The position numbers and the translations under genes were made by a program. A model generated the notes under the pieces. It worked only from the letters and a program-made list of their open reading frames with translations. It did not search any database and had not been told where the DNA came from. A stretch of 64,000 bases of DNA from Granulicella sp. L46 (GTDB taxonomy: Bacteria > Acidobacteriota > Terriglobia > Terriglobales > Acidobacteriaceae): the NCBI RefSeq assembly GCF_009765785.1, contig NZ_LMUT01000025.1:530890-594889 (forward strand). Reading direction: 5' to 3'. Within the stretch, counting starts at the first letter, position 1. Each line of letters opens with the position of its first letter. Of this stretch, positions 38,810-48,000 are shown piece by piece.

Positions 38810-41800
38810 ATGAAGTTAAGTTTTTCAACATTAAGGATGGTGGCCATCGCCATGGCTGGTGTTTTGGGATTAGGCAGCGCCTATGCACAAAGTACAAACT
38901 CCGGAGATATTCGCGGCATCGTCACTGATCCCTCAGGAGCCTTAATTCCCGGAGCTACTGTCAGCGTATTGAATCTCGACACCGGCGTAGCGAAGGATTT
39001 CCCCACCAACAACGACGGCTTGTACGATACAAACTCGGTCGTCGCCGGAAGCTACAAGCTCACCTTCAAGAAGAATGGGTTTGAAACCTACGTACGTGGA
39101 CCCATCACCGTCCTGGTTGGTATCACCGACGTCAACGCCCAACTGAAAATCGGTTCGTCATCCGTTGAGGTAACCGTCAATACCGACGTGCCTCTTCTCA
39201 ACACCGAAAACGGTGAACGCTCCGCAACCCTCGAAGCTCACGACATGCAGCAGATGCCCAACGTAGGCGGATCCAATGGCCCCGATTGGCAAAACTTCAT
39301 GATCCTGCTCCCCGGCGCCTCTGGTACGTACAACGGCAGCATGAATCAGATGAACGCCTTCAATCCCGGTCAGGAAGTGTCCACCAACGGCAACCTGCCC
39401 TTCACCAACGTGCTCGCGGATGGTGCCTCCACCACGCTTCCAAGCAGCCAGAACGCCAATCCCGCCGCATTCGAAGACGTCCAGGAACTGCAGGTCAGTC
39501 TTTCTTCCTTCTCCGCGCAGTATGGCGTAGGCGGGCTCATCATTAACCAGATTACCAAGAGCGGTACCGACAAGTTTCACGGTGTTCTGTATGAGTACTT
39601 CCAGAACACATCGCTGAACGCGGCCAACTACGGTTTTGGCAACCAGGAGAAAGTGCCCGCCCTTAACTATGATGACTTCGGCGGAACGTTCAGTGGCCCA
39701 ATCCCGTTCTTTGGGCTGAGGCACAAGGCGTTCTTCTTCTTTGGTTACGACCAGATTCACAATAACGCCGTCAGTGCTGGCTACCAGACCGTGCCAACTG
39801 CTCCAATCATGGCCGGCGATTTCAGCGGTAACATCGAAGCCAACCCAACAGCTCCGTACCTTATTTACGATCCCACGACGCAAGTCATCGCGACGGATTC
39901 GGAAGGCCATCCATACCCGATTCGTCAGAGCTTCCTCAGTGAGTACGGAACCAACGCCATTCCCGCGGGCATGATCGATTCGGTCTCGAATAACTTCCAG
40001 CAGTATTATCCAACACCTGAAAACCACATCCCCTACGGTAACTTCGTATCGAACGCAACCGTCAATAGCGCCGGCGTTCTCACCAACAACTTCTACTCGC
40101 AATATCCAGTGCCCCGGCCGTGGAAGAGGTATTTCGGACGGTTGGATTATGCGATCACTCAAAATAACCGCCTGACGTTATCTGATACGCAGGGCGACGA
40201 ACTTGAAAATGGCGCGAACGCAATAACGGAATGCCCGGTCGGCTGCCAGATCGGCGACGTAGATAACAACAATGCACAGGTCACCGACGTTTGGAATATC
40301 AGTTCAAGAACCGTCAACGAAGCCAGATTCGGTTACACCGATCAGCTGAACTTCTTTGCGGACGCTGGTACGGGCTTGGGTTATCCCGCCAAGATCGGTT
40401 GGCAGTTTGCGAAAGCCGACGTCCTTCCGTCAGTCCAGTTCCAGCGCAACAATCCCTACACAAACATTGGGCCAGCTACTAATGCTGAATACAAGGAATT
40501 CGTCTTCGATCCTTCCGACGTGGTCACGATGATTCGCGGCAAACACGTGATCCACTTCGGTGGGGAGTTTGCCTTCTATCGCGACGACACAACCACATGG
40601 GGCAACATCAACGCGGGAACCTTGCAGTTCTCCGGTGTCTATACCGAGAATTGGACCGTCAACTCTGAGACGGGCGTCGCCTCGGCGAACAGCAAGTCGG
40701 GCGAAGAGTATGCTGACTTCCTCCTCGGCTACGCTCAGAACTGGAACGCCAGCGTCTCTCCTGAATATGGCGTGCGCTTGAAGAAGCCCCAGGTGTTCGT
40801 TCAGGATGATTGGAAGATCAAACAGAACCTGACCATCAACCTCGGTCTCCGTTACGAAATCAGCCACGGGTATAACGAGGTCACCGGCAACATGGATAGC
40901 TTCGATCCAACCGTAACGAACCCGGCAACGGGCACTCTCGGTGCGTATTGGTTTGGAGAAACCCACGCCAATGGCCGGACCTCTATGCAGGCAAACGTAT
41001 TTAGTACTTTCCTTCCGAGAGCTGGCTTCTCCTGGCTTGTGCATCCAAATACCACGCTGCGTGGCGGTTTCGGACTCTACTCCTACAACTGGAGCACGGA
41101 CAACTACGGCAGCGCTACCAATGCGGGCTTAGGTCAATCCGTGTCCTCCTCTGGAAGCGTCAACGACTCATCGAACGGAATCTATCCAACGACCAAATTC
41201 GATGGGCCCGGAACGCTCTTCCCCTTGGGCGGAGGCGAAATGACCTCCCTGCCTTATACAGGCGCTTCCCAGGACCCAACCAGGTTCAATGGGCAGAACG
41301 CGGGCTACGTCGCCTACCACACGCCGATCCCGAAGATCTATCAGTGGAATTTCGGCATGGATTGGCAGTTGAGCACGAACACGGTGGCGACGTTGAGCTA
41401 TGTCGGCAGCCACGGGCTTAACCTGACCTTCCCCACCAATCTCAATGCAGCACCTCTGGACAGCCTGTCGTCCAGCGATCTCTCGGGCTGCGGCACGGGG
41501 TCAACAGTCAACTGCGTCGCAGCGTATCCGATATATAAGCAGATCACCGGCAACCTCTACCAGGCGCTCTCAAACTACAACGCACTGCAGGTCACCATCA
41601 CCAAGCGCCTGCAGCACGGATTCAGCTTCAGCGCCAACTACGTCTGGTCTCACATGTTGGATGATCAGGATTCGTCGGGATGGGGAACGCATGCTGGCCC
41701 TCAGCCTTATCAATATGCAAGCTTCTTAACGGCCAATTATTCAGGTAAGAATTACGGAAACTCGAACTTCGACGTTCGCAATGCGTTCAAAGGGTTTGTG

Positions 41801-42352
41801 GTCTATCAACTTCCTTTCGGCAAGGGCAGGGCATTCCTGAATAAGAACTGGTTCGAAGATGTAACCGTCGGTGGTTGGCAAGTCTCCGGCACCGTCATCG
41901 TGTCGTCGGGAAATCCATTCCAGGTGCTCGCAACGGACTGTACCTATCAGCAGTCCTGTCCCGGCACACAATTCCCCAGCTTCTCTGGACTTAGCTCGCG
42001 TCCCGCGCACAGAGGCATCGCAGAGTGGTACAACCCAGCCGCATTCATCAACCCTGGAAACGGAAACTTCGGCAATGTGGGTAGAAACCCGTTGGTCGGC
42101 CCCGGGTTCAACACCGTGAATCTCTCGGCCCTCAAGGAGTTCCACTTGCCCTGGGAGCGGATGGCCTTCTCGATTCGCTGTGATGCGCAAAACGCATTCA
42201 ACCATCCCAGCTTCAGCCCTCCTCAGGGTCAGCTTGCGGGAGACAGCGGTCCGGGTACCGAGTACACCACTACCAGCAACGGCGGAAACCAGATCACCGG
42301 GATCCAGATTGGTGGAAGGACTTTACAACTAGGAGCTCGCCTCTCCTTCTAG
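38810..42352 (+). CDS. Oar-like TonB-dependent outer-membrane receptor
   Basis: The product (1180 residues from the ATG at 38810, with GGAGG four bases upstream) has a signal peptide (SAYAQ). A carboxypeptidase-regulatory-like domain lies at about 25-110 (IRGIVTDPSGALIPGATVSVLN...YKLTFKKNGFETYV), followed by a plug-like region and a barrel ending LGARLSF with the C-terminal aromatic. The large soluble loops and repeated aromatic strands fit the Acidobacteriota Oar family. The LacI-type operator upstream and convergent LacI gene suggest a carbohydrate ligand (inference). Its 3' end overlaps the LacI gene by four bases. Confidence 0.9.
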   Translation: MKLSFSTLRMVAIAMAGVLGLGSAYAQSTNSGDIRGIVTDPSGALIPGATVSVLNLDTGVAKDFPTNNDGLYDTNSVVAGSYKLTFKKNGFETYVRGPITVLVGITDVNAQLKIGSSSVEVTVNTDVPLLNTENGERSATLEAHDMQQMPNVGGSNGPDWQNFMILLPGASGTYNGSMNQMNAFNPGQEVSTNGNLPFTNVLADGASTTLPSSQNANPAAFEDVQELQVSLSSFSAQYGVGGLIINQITKSGTDKFHGVLYEYFQNTSLNAANYGFGNQEKVPALNYDDFGGTFSGPIPFFGLRHKAFFFFGYDQIHNNAVSAGYQTVPTAPIMAGDFSGNIEANPTAPYLIYDPTTQVIATDSEGHPYPIRQSFLSEYGTNAIPAGMIDSVSNNFQQYYPTPENHIPYGNFVSNATVNSAGVLTNNFYSQYPVPRPWKRYFGRLDYAITQNNRLTLSDTQGDELENGANAITECPVGCQIGDVDNNNAQVTDVWNISSRTVNEARFGYTDQLNFFADAGTGLGYPAKIGWQFAKADVLPSVQFQRNNPYTNIGPATNAEYKEFVFDPSDVVTMIRGKHVIHFGGEFAFYRDDTTTWGNINAGTLQFSGVYTENWTVNSETGVASANSKSGEEYADFLLGYAQNWNASVSPEYGVRLKKPQVFVQDDWKIKQNLTINLGLRYEISHGYNEVTGNMDSFDPTVTNPATGTLGAYWFGETHANGRTSMQANVFSTFLPRAGFSWLVHPNTTLRGGFGLYSYNWSTDNYGSATNAGLGQSVSSSGSVNDSSNGIYPTTKFDGPGTLFPLGGGEMTSLPYTGASQDPTRFNGQNAGYVAYHTPIPKIYQWNFGMDWQLSTNTVATLSYVGSHGLNLTFPTNLNAAPLDSLSSSDLSGCGTGSTVNCVAAYPIYKQITGNLYQALSNYNALQVTITKRLQHGFSFSANYVWSHMLDDQDSSGWGTHAGPQPYQYASFLTANYSGKNYGNSNFDVRNAFKGFVVYQLPFGKGRAFLNKNWFEDVTVGGWQVSGTVIVSSGNPFQVLATDCTYQQSCPGTQFPSFSGLSSRPAHRGIAEWYNPAAFINPGNGNFGNVGRNPLVGPGFNTVNLSALKEFHLPWERMAFSIRCDAQNAFNHPSFSPPQGQLAGDSGPGTEYTTTSNGGNQITGIQIGGRTLQLGARLSF

Positions 42353-43488
42353 CAAAGATTGAATGTAGTACCTCCTTGGAGACGGCGACGACCTTCGCCG
42401 TCTCCTTTTTTTCTCAAAAAAGCTTGGCGCCCTATGGCGGCCCGCGGCGCGGTTCCACTGGATTCCCTCACGACTAACTGCGGTTCCACCTGAATCGTCG
42501 ACGGCAAATCTTCATCTGCCATCCTTCGCAACAGCGCCGCTGCCGCTGTGCTTCCCATCAACTTCAGCGGTTGTCGAATCGTCGTTAGACTCGGCAAGCG
42601 ATACGAAGCAGACTGAATATCGTCAAATCCCACAATCGAAATATCATGCGGAATCTGGTACCCATGGTCATGCAGCGCGCGGATGCTGCCCATCGCTGCG
42701 ATGTCGTTGAAGCAAAGAATTGCAGTGAACTTTTGCTTGCTCTCCAGCAAGTCATGGATCCCCGGATAGCTGATCTCCGGAGACGTCGAATCCTTCGCCA
42801 GTTGAATCGTCAGATGTTTATCGACTGCCAGTCCCAACTCTCGCGCCACCTTCATCGTCGCAGACCAGCGCGGCTCTGTATCGGTACTCACCGTCTGTCC
42901 TTTCATGTAGACAATCTTGCGGTGCCCCAGATCGTACAAGTGCCGTAGCGCCAGCCGGGCCGCGTGCTCATGATCCAGCACAACGTTGGTCACATCCGGC
43001 AACGTCGAATGGCCCGCGATCAGCACTGCGGGGAGGGGCAGAGGATTGGTGAGCTTCGTATCAATCGCTAGAATTCCATCAACTCCGCGCGCCTGCAGCA
43101 ACGCAGGGTATTCCTCGATCAGGCTCTCCAGATGCCGATGATGAACGGTGAAATAAAAATACCCCTCTTCCATTAATAAGTCGCCGATCCCCGACAGCAC
43201 CTGCGAGTGATATCCCTCACCCAGCACAGGTAACAGGATGCCAATACTGCGCATAGGCTTGCCTAGCAACGATCGCGCAATCATATTCGGCTTGTAATTG
43301 AACTCGATCGCCGCTGCTCGAATCCGCTCGCGTGTCGCCTGAGGAATCGAGCGTCCCGGCGTGTCGTTTAGCACATACGATATGGTCGACGGACTCAGAT
43401 GCAGGTGCGCCGCGAGATCCTTGAGGATCACTCGGCGAGGGTGAGCGTTCACGTTCGGGATCGGGTCGTTCGCTTGAGGTTCTCGCAT
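42349..43488 (-). CDS. LacI-family transcriptional regulator
   Basis: The 379-residue protein has a LacI helix-turn-helix (VILKDLAAHLHLSPSTISYVLNDTPGRSIPQATRERIRAAAIEFNYKPNMIARSL, about 20-75) and a periplasmic-binding-like effector domain (SIGILLPVLGEGYHSQVLSGI; FNDIAAMGSIRALHDHGYQIPHDISIVGFDDI). Its last 20 or so residues (KKGDGEGRRRLQGG) are the antisense of the receptor terminator and are not part of the usual fold. The start is uncertain: 43488 lacks a Shine-Dalgarno and the first 18 residues precede the HTH. It probably represses the neighbouring receptor. Confidence 0.9.
   Translation of the reverse strand: MREPQANDPIPNVNAHPRRVILKDLAAHLHLSPSTISYVLNDTPGRSIPQATRERIRAAAIEFNYKPNMIARSLLGKPMRSIGILLPVLGEGYHSQVLSGIGDLLMEEGYFYFTVHHRHLESLIEEYPALLQARGVDGILAIDTKLTNPLPLPAVLIAGHSTLPDVTNVVLDHEHAARLALRHLYDLGHRKIVYMKGQTVSTDTEPRWSATMKVARELGLAVDKHLTIQLAKDSTSPEISYPGIHDLLESKQKFTAILCFNDIAAMGSIRALHDHGYQIPHDISIVGFDDIQSASYRLPSLTTIRQPLKLMGSTAAAALLRRMADEDLPSTIQVEPQLVVRESSGTAPRAAIGRQAFLRKKGDGEGRRRLQGGTTFNLC
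42378..42412 (+). terminator. Strong terminator of the Oar-like receptor, inside the opposing LacI gene
   Basis: GGAGACGGCGA (42378-42388) pairs perfectly with TCGCCGTCTCC (42395-42405), followed by seven T residues (42406-42412). The whole element lies within the last 21 codons of the convergent LacI reading frame and its antisense encodes part of a basic, glycine-rich tail of that protein. Confidence 0.9.
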
Positions 43489-43911
43489 AGAGGCGCCACC
43501 ACGGCGATTTCCGTTAGCTATCGGCCTATGTTCTCGCTAGCCGCAACATCAGGTCTGGCGGCGACACCACCCACATTCCCCGGCCTAACTGGACAGCGGT
43601 TTCGCATTTTATTTCCCGTGTCCCCTTTAGATTTTCAGAAGGAGAACCCCCAGGCAATATCCACTCATTCCGTCCTTATGCTGACCACCGGTACAGGCCA
43701 GTTAGGCGCAAGTGCAAGACGAGGCCCTAAGAATGAAAAGCCCACAGCAATGCGGCTTGAATCGGGAACGAAAAGCGCGTTTGCATTTGCTTCATCTCGC
43801 TCCAGCCGTATCCGTCGGATTGGATAACGATGCAAAGCACAGGAGGGAAAATATGGTTCGGTTGCGAAATAGCGTTCGAAGGTCCGCTTGCCACGAAATG
43901 GCCGGCCATTC
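43489..43911. other. Intergenic region between LacI and LysR genes
   Basis: No supported gene lies here. A 10-bp inverted pair (GCCTAACTGG at 43583-43592 and CCAGTTAGGC at 43698-43707) is separated by about 105 bases. The region upstream of LacI must hold its promoter but I see no clear consensus elements. Confidence 0.4.
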
Positions 43912-44835
43912 CTACGTCGAAAAAATAGTGGCCTGGACCGTCGTAGATAGGAACTCAAGAAACACGCGTGTCTTCGGTGCGAGGTATTGGCGCGAAGGAT
44001 AGTAGGCATACAGGGGGAAACGTTCCTCCTCCCAATCCGGAAAGAGGGCCACCAGTCGTCCACTCGAGAGATGGACGTCGACGCCGAGCTCGAGAACTTG
44101 AGCGATCCCATATCCTGCCAGGCACACAGCGTGCATTGTTGCGACGTCACTCAGCATGAGCTGGTTTTGCGTCTCAACCTTGATTTCCCTTCGACCTTTA
44201 CGGAATACCCACTCGAAGGGACGGCCCGTCTCCGGGTCTCGAAAATCAATCATCCGATGTCGATCTGCGACCAGCTGCTGTGGGTCGGTAGGGTGGCCCT
44301 GTTTCTTTAGATAGGCTGGCGAGGCTACAGTAAGAACTCTCGTCTCCAGCAATCTTCGGGCGACAAGAGTGGATGGGCGCGGCTCGCCGAAGCGAATTCC
44401 CAGATCGTATCCATCCGAGATCAGATCTCCGAGGCCCTCCCGCGTGATCAGGTCCACCTTAAGTTCCGGATATGCTTTAAGAAACCGGCTGAGCTGCGGC
44501 CCGAAAATGAGCTGTGAGAAGTAAGGGTCCATGTTGACGCGGAGTCTCCCCCGGACGGTCACTTTACCTTCAGCCAGAGCGGAGGTGGCGTCTTCGAGCG
44601 CCGCCACAATTGGGCCAATAGTCTCGTAAAACCGCCTGCCTTCGTCCGTAAGGGAGACGGAGCGTGTCGTCCGCTCCAAGAGTCGGATTCCAACCTGCGC
44701 CTCCAGCCGAGCTACTGCACGGCTGATGCCCGGTTGGGAGACATTCAAGGATCTCGCGGCGGCCGCGAAGCCACCCGTCCTCACCACGGCTGCAAGTGCG
44801 GTCACCCCATTCAGAAGACGGTCATCAAAACTCAT
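43912..44835 (-). CDS. LysR-family transcriptional regulator
   Basis: The 307-residue regulator has an N-terminal HTH (LNGVTALAAVVRTGGFAAAARSLNVSQPGISRAVARLEAQVGIRLLERTTRSVSLTDEGRRFYE) and a LysR substrate-binding domain (about 90-295: VRGRLRVNMDPYFSQLIFGPQLSRFLKAYPELKVDL). It is divergent from the four-gene enzyme set at 44.9-47.8 kb and has a LysR-type box between the two starts, so it is likely their activator and its own repressor. Confidence 0.93.
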   Translation of the reverse strand: MSFDDRLLNGVTALAAVVRTGGFAAAARSLNVSQPGISRAVARLEAQVGIRLLERTTRSVSLTDEGRRFYETIGPIVAALEDATSALAEGKVTVRGRLRVNMDPYFSQLIFGPQLSRFLKAYPELKVDLITREGLGDLISDGYDLGIRFGEPRPSTLVARRLLETRVLTVASPAYLKKQGHPTDPQQLVADRHRMIDFRDPETGRPFEWVFRKGRREIKVETQNQLMLSDVATMHAVCLAGYGIAQVLELGVDVHLSSGRLVALFPDWEEERFPLYAYYPSRQYLAPKTRVFLEFLSTTVQATIFST

Positions 44836-44836
44836 G

Positions 44837-44861
44837 CACTTATGCTAATTGGTTATAAGTG
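44837..44861. promoter_or_regulatory. LysR box CACTTAT-N11-ATAAGTG
   Basis: A perfect 7-bp inverted repeat with an 11-bp spacer (44837-44843 and 44855-44861) fits the T-N11-A rule of LysR regulators. It begins two bases upstream of the lysR ATG and 79 bases before the divergent gene at 44940, suiting autorepression plus divergent activation. Confidence 0.75.
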
Positions 44862-44939
44862 AAATGCCGAGAAGATTAGTTCCGAATCAATCCCTGTGCG
44901 TCAGATAGTAGGAAGCACGGAAAGGGATAGGTAAGGGAT

Positions 44940-45527
44940 ATGGTGATTCGTAGAATATGGGCGGTACTACTCGCTGCAGCAATATTCGGCGTGAACGGTC
45001 ATGCGCAGGTGCCGGCGCTTCAAGGACTTACATTCAACGGCGACGGTGCGTTGCGTAACAACCAAATCCATTGGCCCAAGGGCTTCGAGCCTGAGCAGGC
45101 GGACCTCTTTGCGCACAATGAGATCGACATCCAGGCTGGATGCGAGATCGTTTTTTCCAATCTTGTCGATGCAGAGACTTGGCCCTCCTGGTACTCGAAC
45201 TCGAAGGACGTCAAGGTTCTGAACACTCCGGATCATCGGCTCCGGAAGAACGCTCGAATCTCGTGGGAGACCTTCGGATTCCATATCGATAGCCACGTGT
45301 GGGAGTTTGAGGCGAATAGCCGCCTCGGGTGGCTCGGAGAGGGTAAGGACGTCCATGCTTATCACACGTTTCTTCTTACCAAGACCCCTGACGGGTGCCA
45401 TGTCGTCACAGAAGAAGTTGTGAAGGGCCCTGGCGCCATTCAGTTCCGTGAGCAACGACCGAACGCCATGCACGAGGGCCATCAGCTTTGGTTGACGACT
45501 TTGAAGGACCGGTCAGAGAAACACTGA
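44940..45527 (+). CDS. Secreted SRPBCC-like (polyketide cyclase/START-type) protein
   Basis: The 195-residue product has a signal peptide (GVNGHAQ, about residue 23). The SRPBCC-like domain shows the typical opening EIVFSNLVDAETWPSWYSNSKDVKVL, a central WETFGFHIDSHVWEFEANSRLGWLGEG and a C-terminal helix-like end. Such domains bind hydrophobic ligands. An AAGGGAT tract upstream serves as a Shine-Dalgarno. It is the first gene opposite lysR and may be co-regulated with the dehydrogenases downstream. Confidence 0.72.
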   Translation: MVIRRIWAVLLAAAIFGVNGHAQVPALQGLTFNGDGALRNNQIHWPKGFEPEQADLFAHNEIDIQAGCEIVFSNLVDAETWPSWYSNSKDVKVLNTPDHRLRKNARISWETFGFHIDSHVWEFEANSRLGWLGEGKDVHAYHTFLLTKTPDGCHVVTEEVVKGPGAIQFREQRPNAMHEGHQLWLTTLKDRSEKH

Positions 45528-45568
45528 GACTCGCAATGAATCATTTCAAGATAGGAAGGAGCAAGACT

Positions 45569-46342
45569 ATGGCACGCATATTCATCACCGGATCTGCTGA
45601 CGGACTCGGCAGAATGGCAGCGGAGGTGCTGATTGAGCAGGGTCACAGAGTCGTTCTGCACGCTCGAAGCCAAGCCCGCGCCGAAGAGACAAAGAGGAAC
45701 GTTCCGCTGGCGGAGGCAGTGGTTATCGGCGACCTCAGCACAATTGCCCAGACTCGAAAGGTCGCAGAGCAGGTCAATGCGCTCGGAGCGTTCGACGCCG
45801 TCATCCACAATGCTGCCGTCGGTTACAAGGAGCCGAAGCGAATCGAGACGGAAGATGGCCTCTCGCATGTCTTCGCGGTCAACACCCTTGCTCCCTATAT
45901 CCTGACAGCCCTGATCACGAAGCCGAAGCGACTGATCTATCTCAGCTCCATGCTTCACCAGAACGGCGATCCGACCCTTGAGGACCTGACATGGAGGGCT
46001 CGCGCATGGGACGGTGAACAAGCCTACTCCGATACGAAGCTACATGATGTGCTCCTCGCCTTTGCTATAGCACGACGTTGGCCTGGAGTCCTCTCGAATG
46101 CACTGGAGCCAGGTTGGGTCCCAACGAAGATGGGTGGCACCGCGGCGACCGATGATCTGGACCAAGCACATCGCACCCAGGTTTGGCTTGCTGCAAGCAA
46201 TCAACCTGAGGCACTCGTAACTGGAGAGTACTTCTATCACCTAAGGAAGAAGGGCACCCTTCCAGCTGCCCGCGACGTTGCCAGGCAAGATCGGCTCCTC
46301 GCGATCTGCGAGCGCCTCAGCGGTATCGCTCTGCCCGAGTAG
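45569..46342 (+). CDS. Short-chain dehydrogenase/reductase
   Basis: The 257-residue protein from the ATG at 45569 (AAGGAG seven bases upstream) has the Rossmann motif TGSADGLG (residues 7-14) and the catalytic Y-x3-K in AYSDTKLHDV, with a preceding LSSM serine. It is a cytoplasmic NAD(P)-dependent oxidoreductase of unknown substrate. It lies 41 bases after the SRPBCC gene in the LysR-flanked group. Confidence 0.9.
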   Translation: MARIFITGSADGLGRMAAEVLIEQGHRVVLHARSQARAEETKRNVPLAEAVVIGDLSTIAQTRKVAEQVNALGAFDAVIHNAAVGYKEPKRIETEDGLSHVFAVNTLAPYILTALITKPKRLIYLSSMLHQNGDPTLEDLTWRARAWDGEQAYSDTKLHDVLLAFAIARRWPGVLSNALEPGWVPTKMGGTAATDDLDQAHRTQVWLAASNQPEALVTGEYFYHLRKKGTLPAARDVARQDRLLAICERLSGIALPE

Positions 46343-46430
46343 CAGGTTTGATCCGAATCTTTTGGCGACAGGCGCCGCTGCGGTTGGCCGATGTCACCCA
46401 TAACAACGATAAAAACTAGGAGCCATCAAT

Positions 46431-47303
46431 ATGTACGCAGTCATGGGAATCACAGGAAATGTAGGCGGCGCCGTTGCGCGCACGCTTCTTGCAAAGGGCG
46501 AGAAGGTTCGAGGGATCGTAAGGAATCCAGAGAAATCGGCAGAGTGGCAGAAGCAAGGTGCGGAGCTCTTCAAAGCCGACTATGACGACTTGGATGCGCT
46601 TACGGCTGCGTTCACCGGTGTTGCCGGCGTGTTCGTAATGATTCCTCCAAACTTCGCGCCGGAACCGGGCTTCCCCGAGACCAAGGCAACGTTGAAGGTC
46701 CTGCGTGAGGCACTCTCAAGAGCTCTGCCGTCGAAAGCGGTTTATCTGTCATCCATCGGAGCGGAACAGGCCAGCGGATTGGGTTTGATCACAAACTCAC
46801 ACCTCCTCGAAGAGACGTTGGGCGACCTTCCGCTCTCTCATGCATTTCTGCGTGCTGCTTGGTTCTTTGAGAACTCAGCCGGTGACGTAGCGAGCGCGCG
46901 GACCGAAGGCAAGATCCGGTTTCAGCTCCATCCTCTTGACCGGAAGTTTCCTCTGGTTGCCACCGCGGACATCGGCAAGGTGGGTGCAGAGACGCTCACT
47001 CAGCGCTGGACCGGAATCCGCCATATCGAAGTTGCGGGCCCGGAGGACTACAGTCCACTCGATATAGCAGATGCTTTCGCGGATGCGGTCGGGCGCCCCA
47101 TCGAGGCAATCGCCGTTCCCAGGGCGGAATGGGAGACGCTATGGGTCTCACAGGGAATGCCGGAGGGACGGACGTCACCTCGGGCGGAGATGGTCGAGGG
47201 ATTCAATTCCGGTTGGATTCACTTTGGCGTACCCGGAACCGAGCATGTGGATGGAGCGACGCCGCTTCGTGAGGTGATTACTCAACTCGTGACGCGCGGC
47301 TAG
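46431..47303 (+). CDS. NmrA-like NAD(P)-binding protein
   Basis: The 290-residue protein has an N-terminal glycine-rich NAD(P) motif (MGITGNVGGAVARTLL) and the atypical-SDR features RGIVRNPEK, ADYDDLDALTAAFTGVAGVFVMIPPN and SIGAEQASGLG. It lacks the classical YxxxK catalytic pair, as in NmrA/HSCARG redox sensors and NAD(P)H:quinone reductases. AGGAG lies eight bases before the ATG. Its role is probably redox or quinone detoxification; uncertain. Confidence 0.85.
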   Translation: MYAVMGITGNVGGAVARTLLAKGEKVRGIVRNPEKSAEWQKQGAELFKADYDDLDALTAAFTGVAGVFVMIPPNFAPEPGFPETKATLKVLREALSRALPSKAVYLSSIGAEQASGLGLITNSHLLEETLGDLPLSHAFLRAAWFFENSAGDVASARTEGKIRFQLHPLDRKFPLVATADIGKVGAETLTQRWTGIRHIEVAGPEDYSPLDIADAFADAVGRPIEAIAVPRAEWETLWVSQGMPEGRTSPRAEMVEGFNSGWIHFGVPGTEHVDGATPLREVITQLVTRG

Positions 47304-47368
47304 CTCCACTGTCCTCAATTCGACTCTTAGTGGTAGGGCCGGCTTCGAGATCTGCGGCAATGGAGTTC

Positions 47369-47397
47369 GAACTACTCATAAAGAATCAACAAGCGAG
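47369..47397. repeat. 29-bp imperfect direct repeat, copy 1, upstream of tautomerase
   Basis: This 29-mer matches 47933-47961 with about five differences; both contain GAATCAACAA(G/A)CGAG. The copies flank the tautomerase gene. Neighbouring bases also show weaker similarity. Confidence 0.6.
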
Positions 47398-47450
47398 GTT
47401 GCGCGTATCAAATCGAGGGACGCAGAAATATCCAGCAATCAGGAGGCTCT

Positions 47451-47843
47451 ATGCCCATGTTTACCGTAACGATGAAGTCCAACAGGTCAACCAACGAGAA
47501 AGACCGCCTTTCCAGAGCTATCCATGCTGCAAGCATTGCTGCTGGATATCCAGAGGACGACCTTTTCCAACGTTTCCTCTCATTGGGACCAAGCGACTTC
47601 AGGGTTGATCTGTACTATCCCGCACTGCCCAAGCCACGCACCAACCAGCTGTTGATGATTGAGGCGCTCGTATCTTCAGGGACCGACACTGATCGGAAAA
47701 AAGGTCTTGTTGCGGCCCTGGTCGAAAAACTTAGCGAGGCAGGCATCGACCCAAACGACATAATGGTGTTCTTTTTGGAGACCGATCGCGCAAGTGGATC
47801 ATTCGGTGGTGGCCAGTTCGCACGACCCGTTGCACTCGCTTGA
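47451..47843 (+). CDS. 4-oxalocrotonate tautomerase-family protein
   Basis: The 130-residue protein starts MPMFTVTM; proline 2 becomes the N-terminal catalytic base of the tautomerase superfamily after methionine removal. Further family-like features are KDRLSRAIHAASIAAGYPEDD and the C-terminal DPNDIMVFFLETDRASGSFGGGQFA. The length suggests a fused-type (cis-CaaD/MSAD-like) subunit rather than the 60-residue form. AGGAGG lies four bases upstream. It is the last gene of the LysR-flanked set, 147 bases after the NmrA gene. Confidence 0.85.
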   Translation: MPMFTVTMKSNRSTNEKDRLSRAIHAASIAAGYPEDDLFQRFLSLGPSDFRVDLYYPALPKPRTNQLLMIEALVSSGTDTDRKKGLVAALVEKLSEAGIDPNDIMVFFLETDRASGSFGGGQFARPVALA

Positions 47844-47932
47844 CTACGCGCATGGCATCCTTGCGGCATGGATTCGAAGAAGCCGGAGATGTACAGCGGA
47901 GGTGGCTTTGAAGCCCGCAGCATCGGATCCGT

Positions 47933-47961
47933 GAACTGCTCTTAGAGAATCAACAAACGAG
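47933..47961. repeat. 29-bp imperfect direct repeat, copy 2, downstream of tautomerase
   Basis: Partner of 47369-47397. The pair bounds the tautomerase gene plus about 170 bases of flanking DNA, suggesting an old duplication or insertion boundary. Confidence 0.6.
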
Positions 47962-48000
47962 ATGAGCGCTTATGGATAAAGGACCTAGGCCCAAGGAAAA

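Noticed and set aside
42349-42352. Sequencing error at the receptor/LacI convergent overlap
   Set aside because: Both reading frames are consistent up to their stops, and the terminator explains the arrangement without any error.
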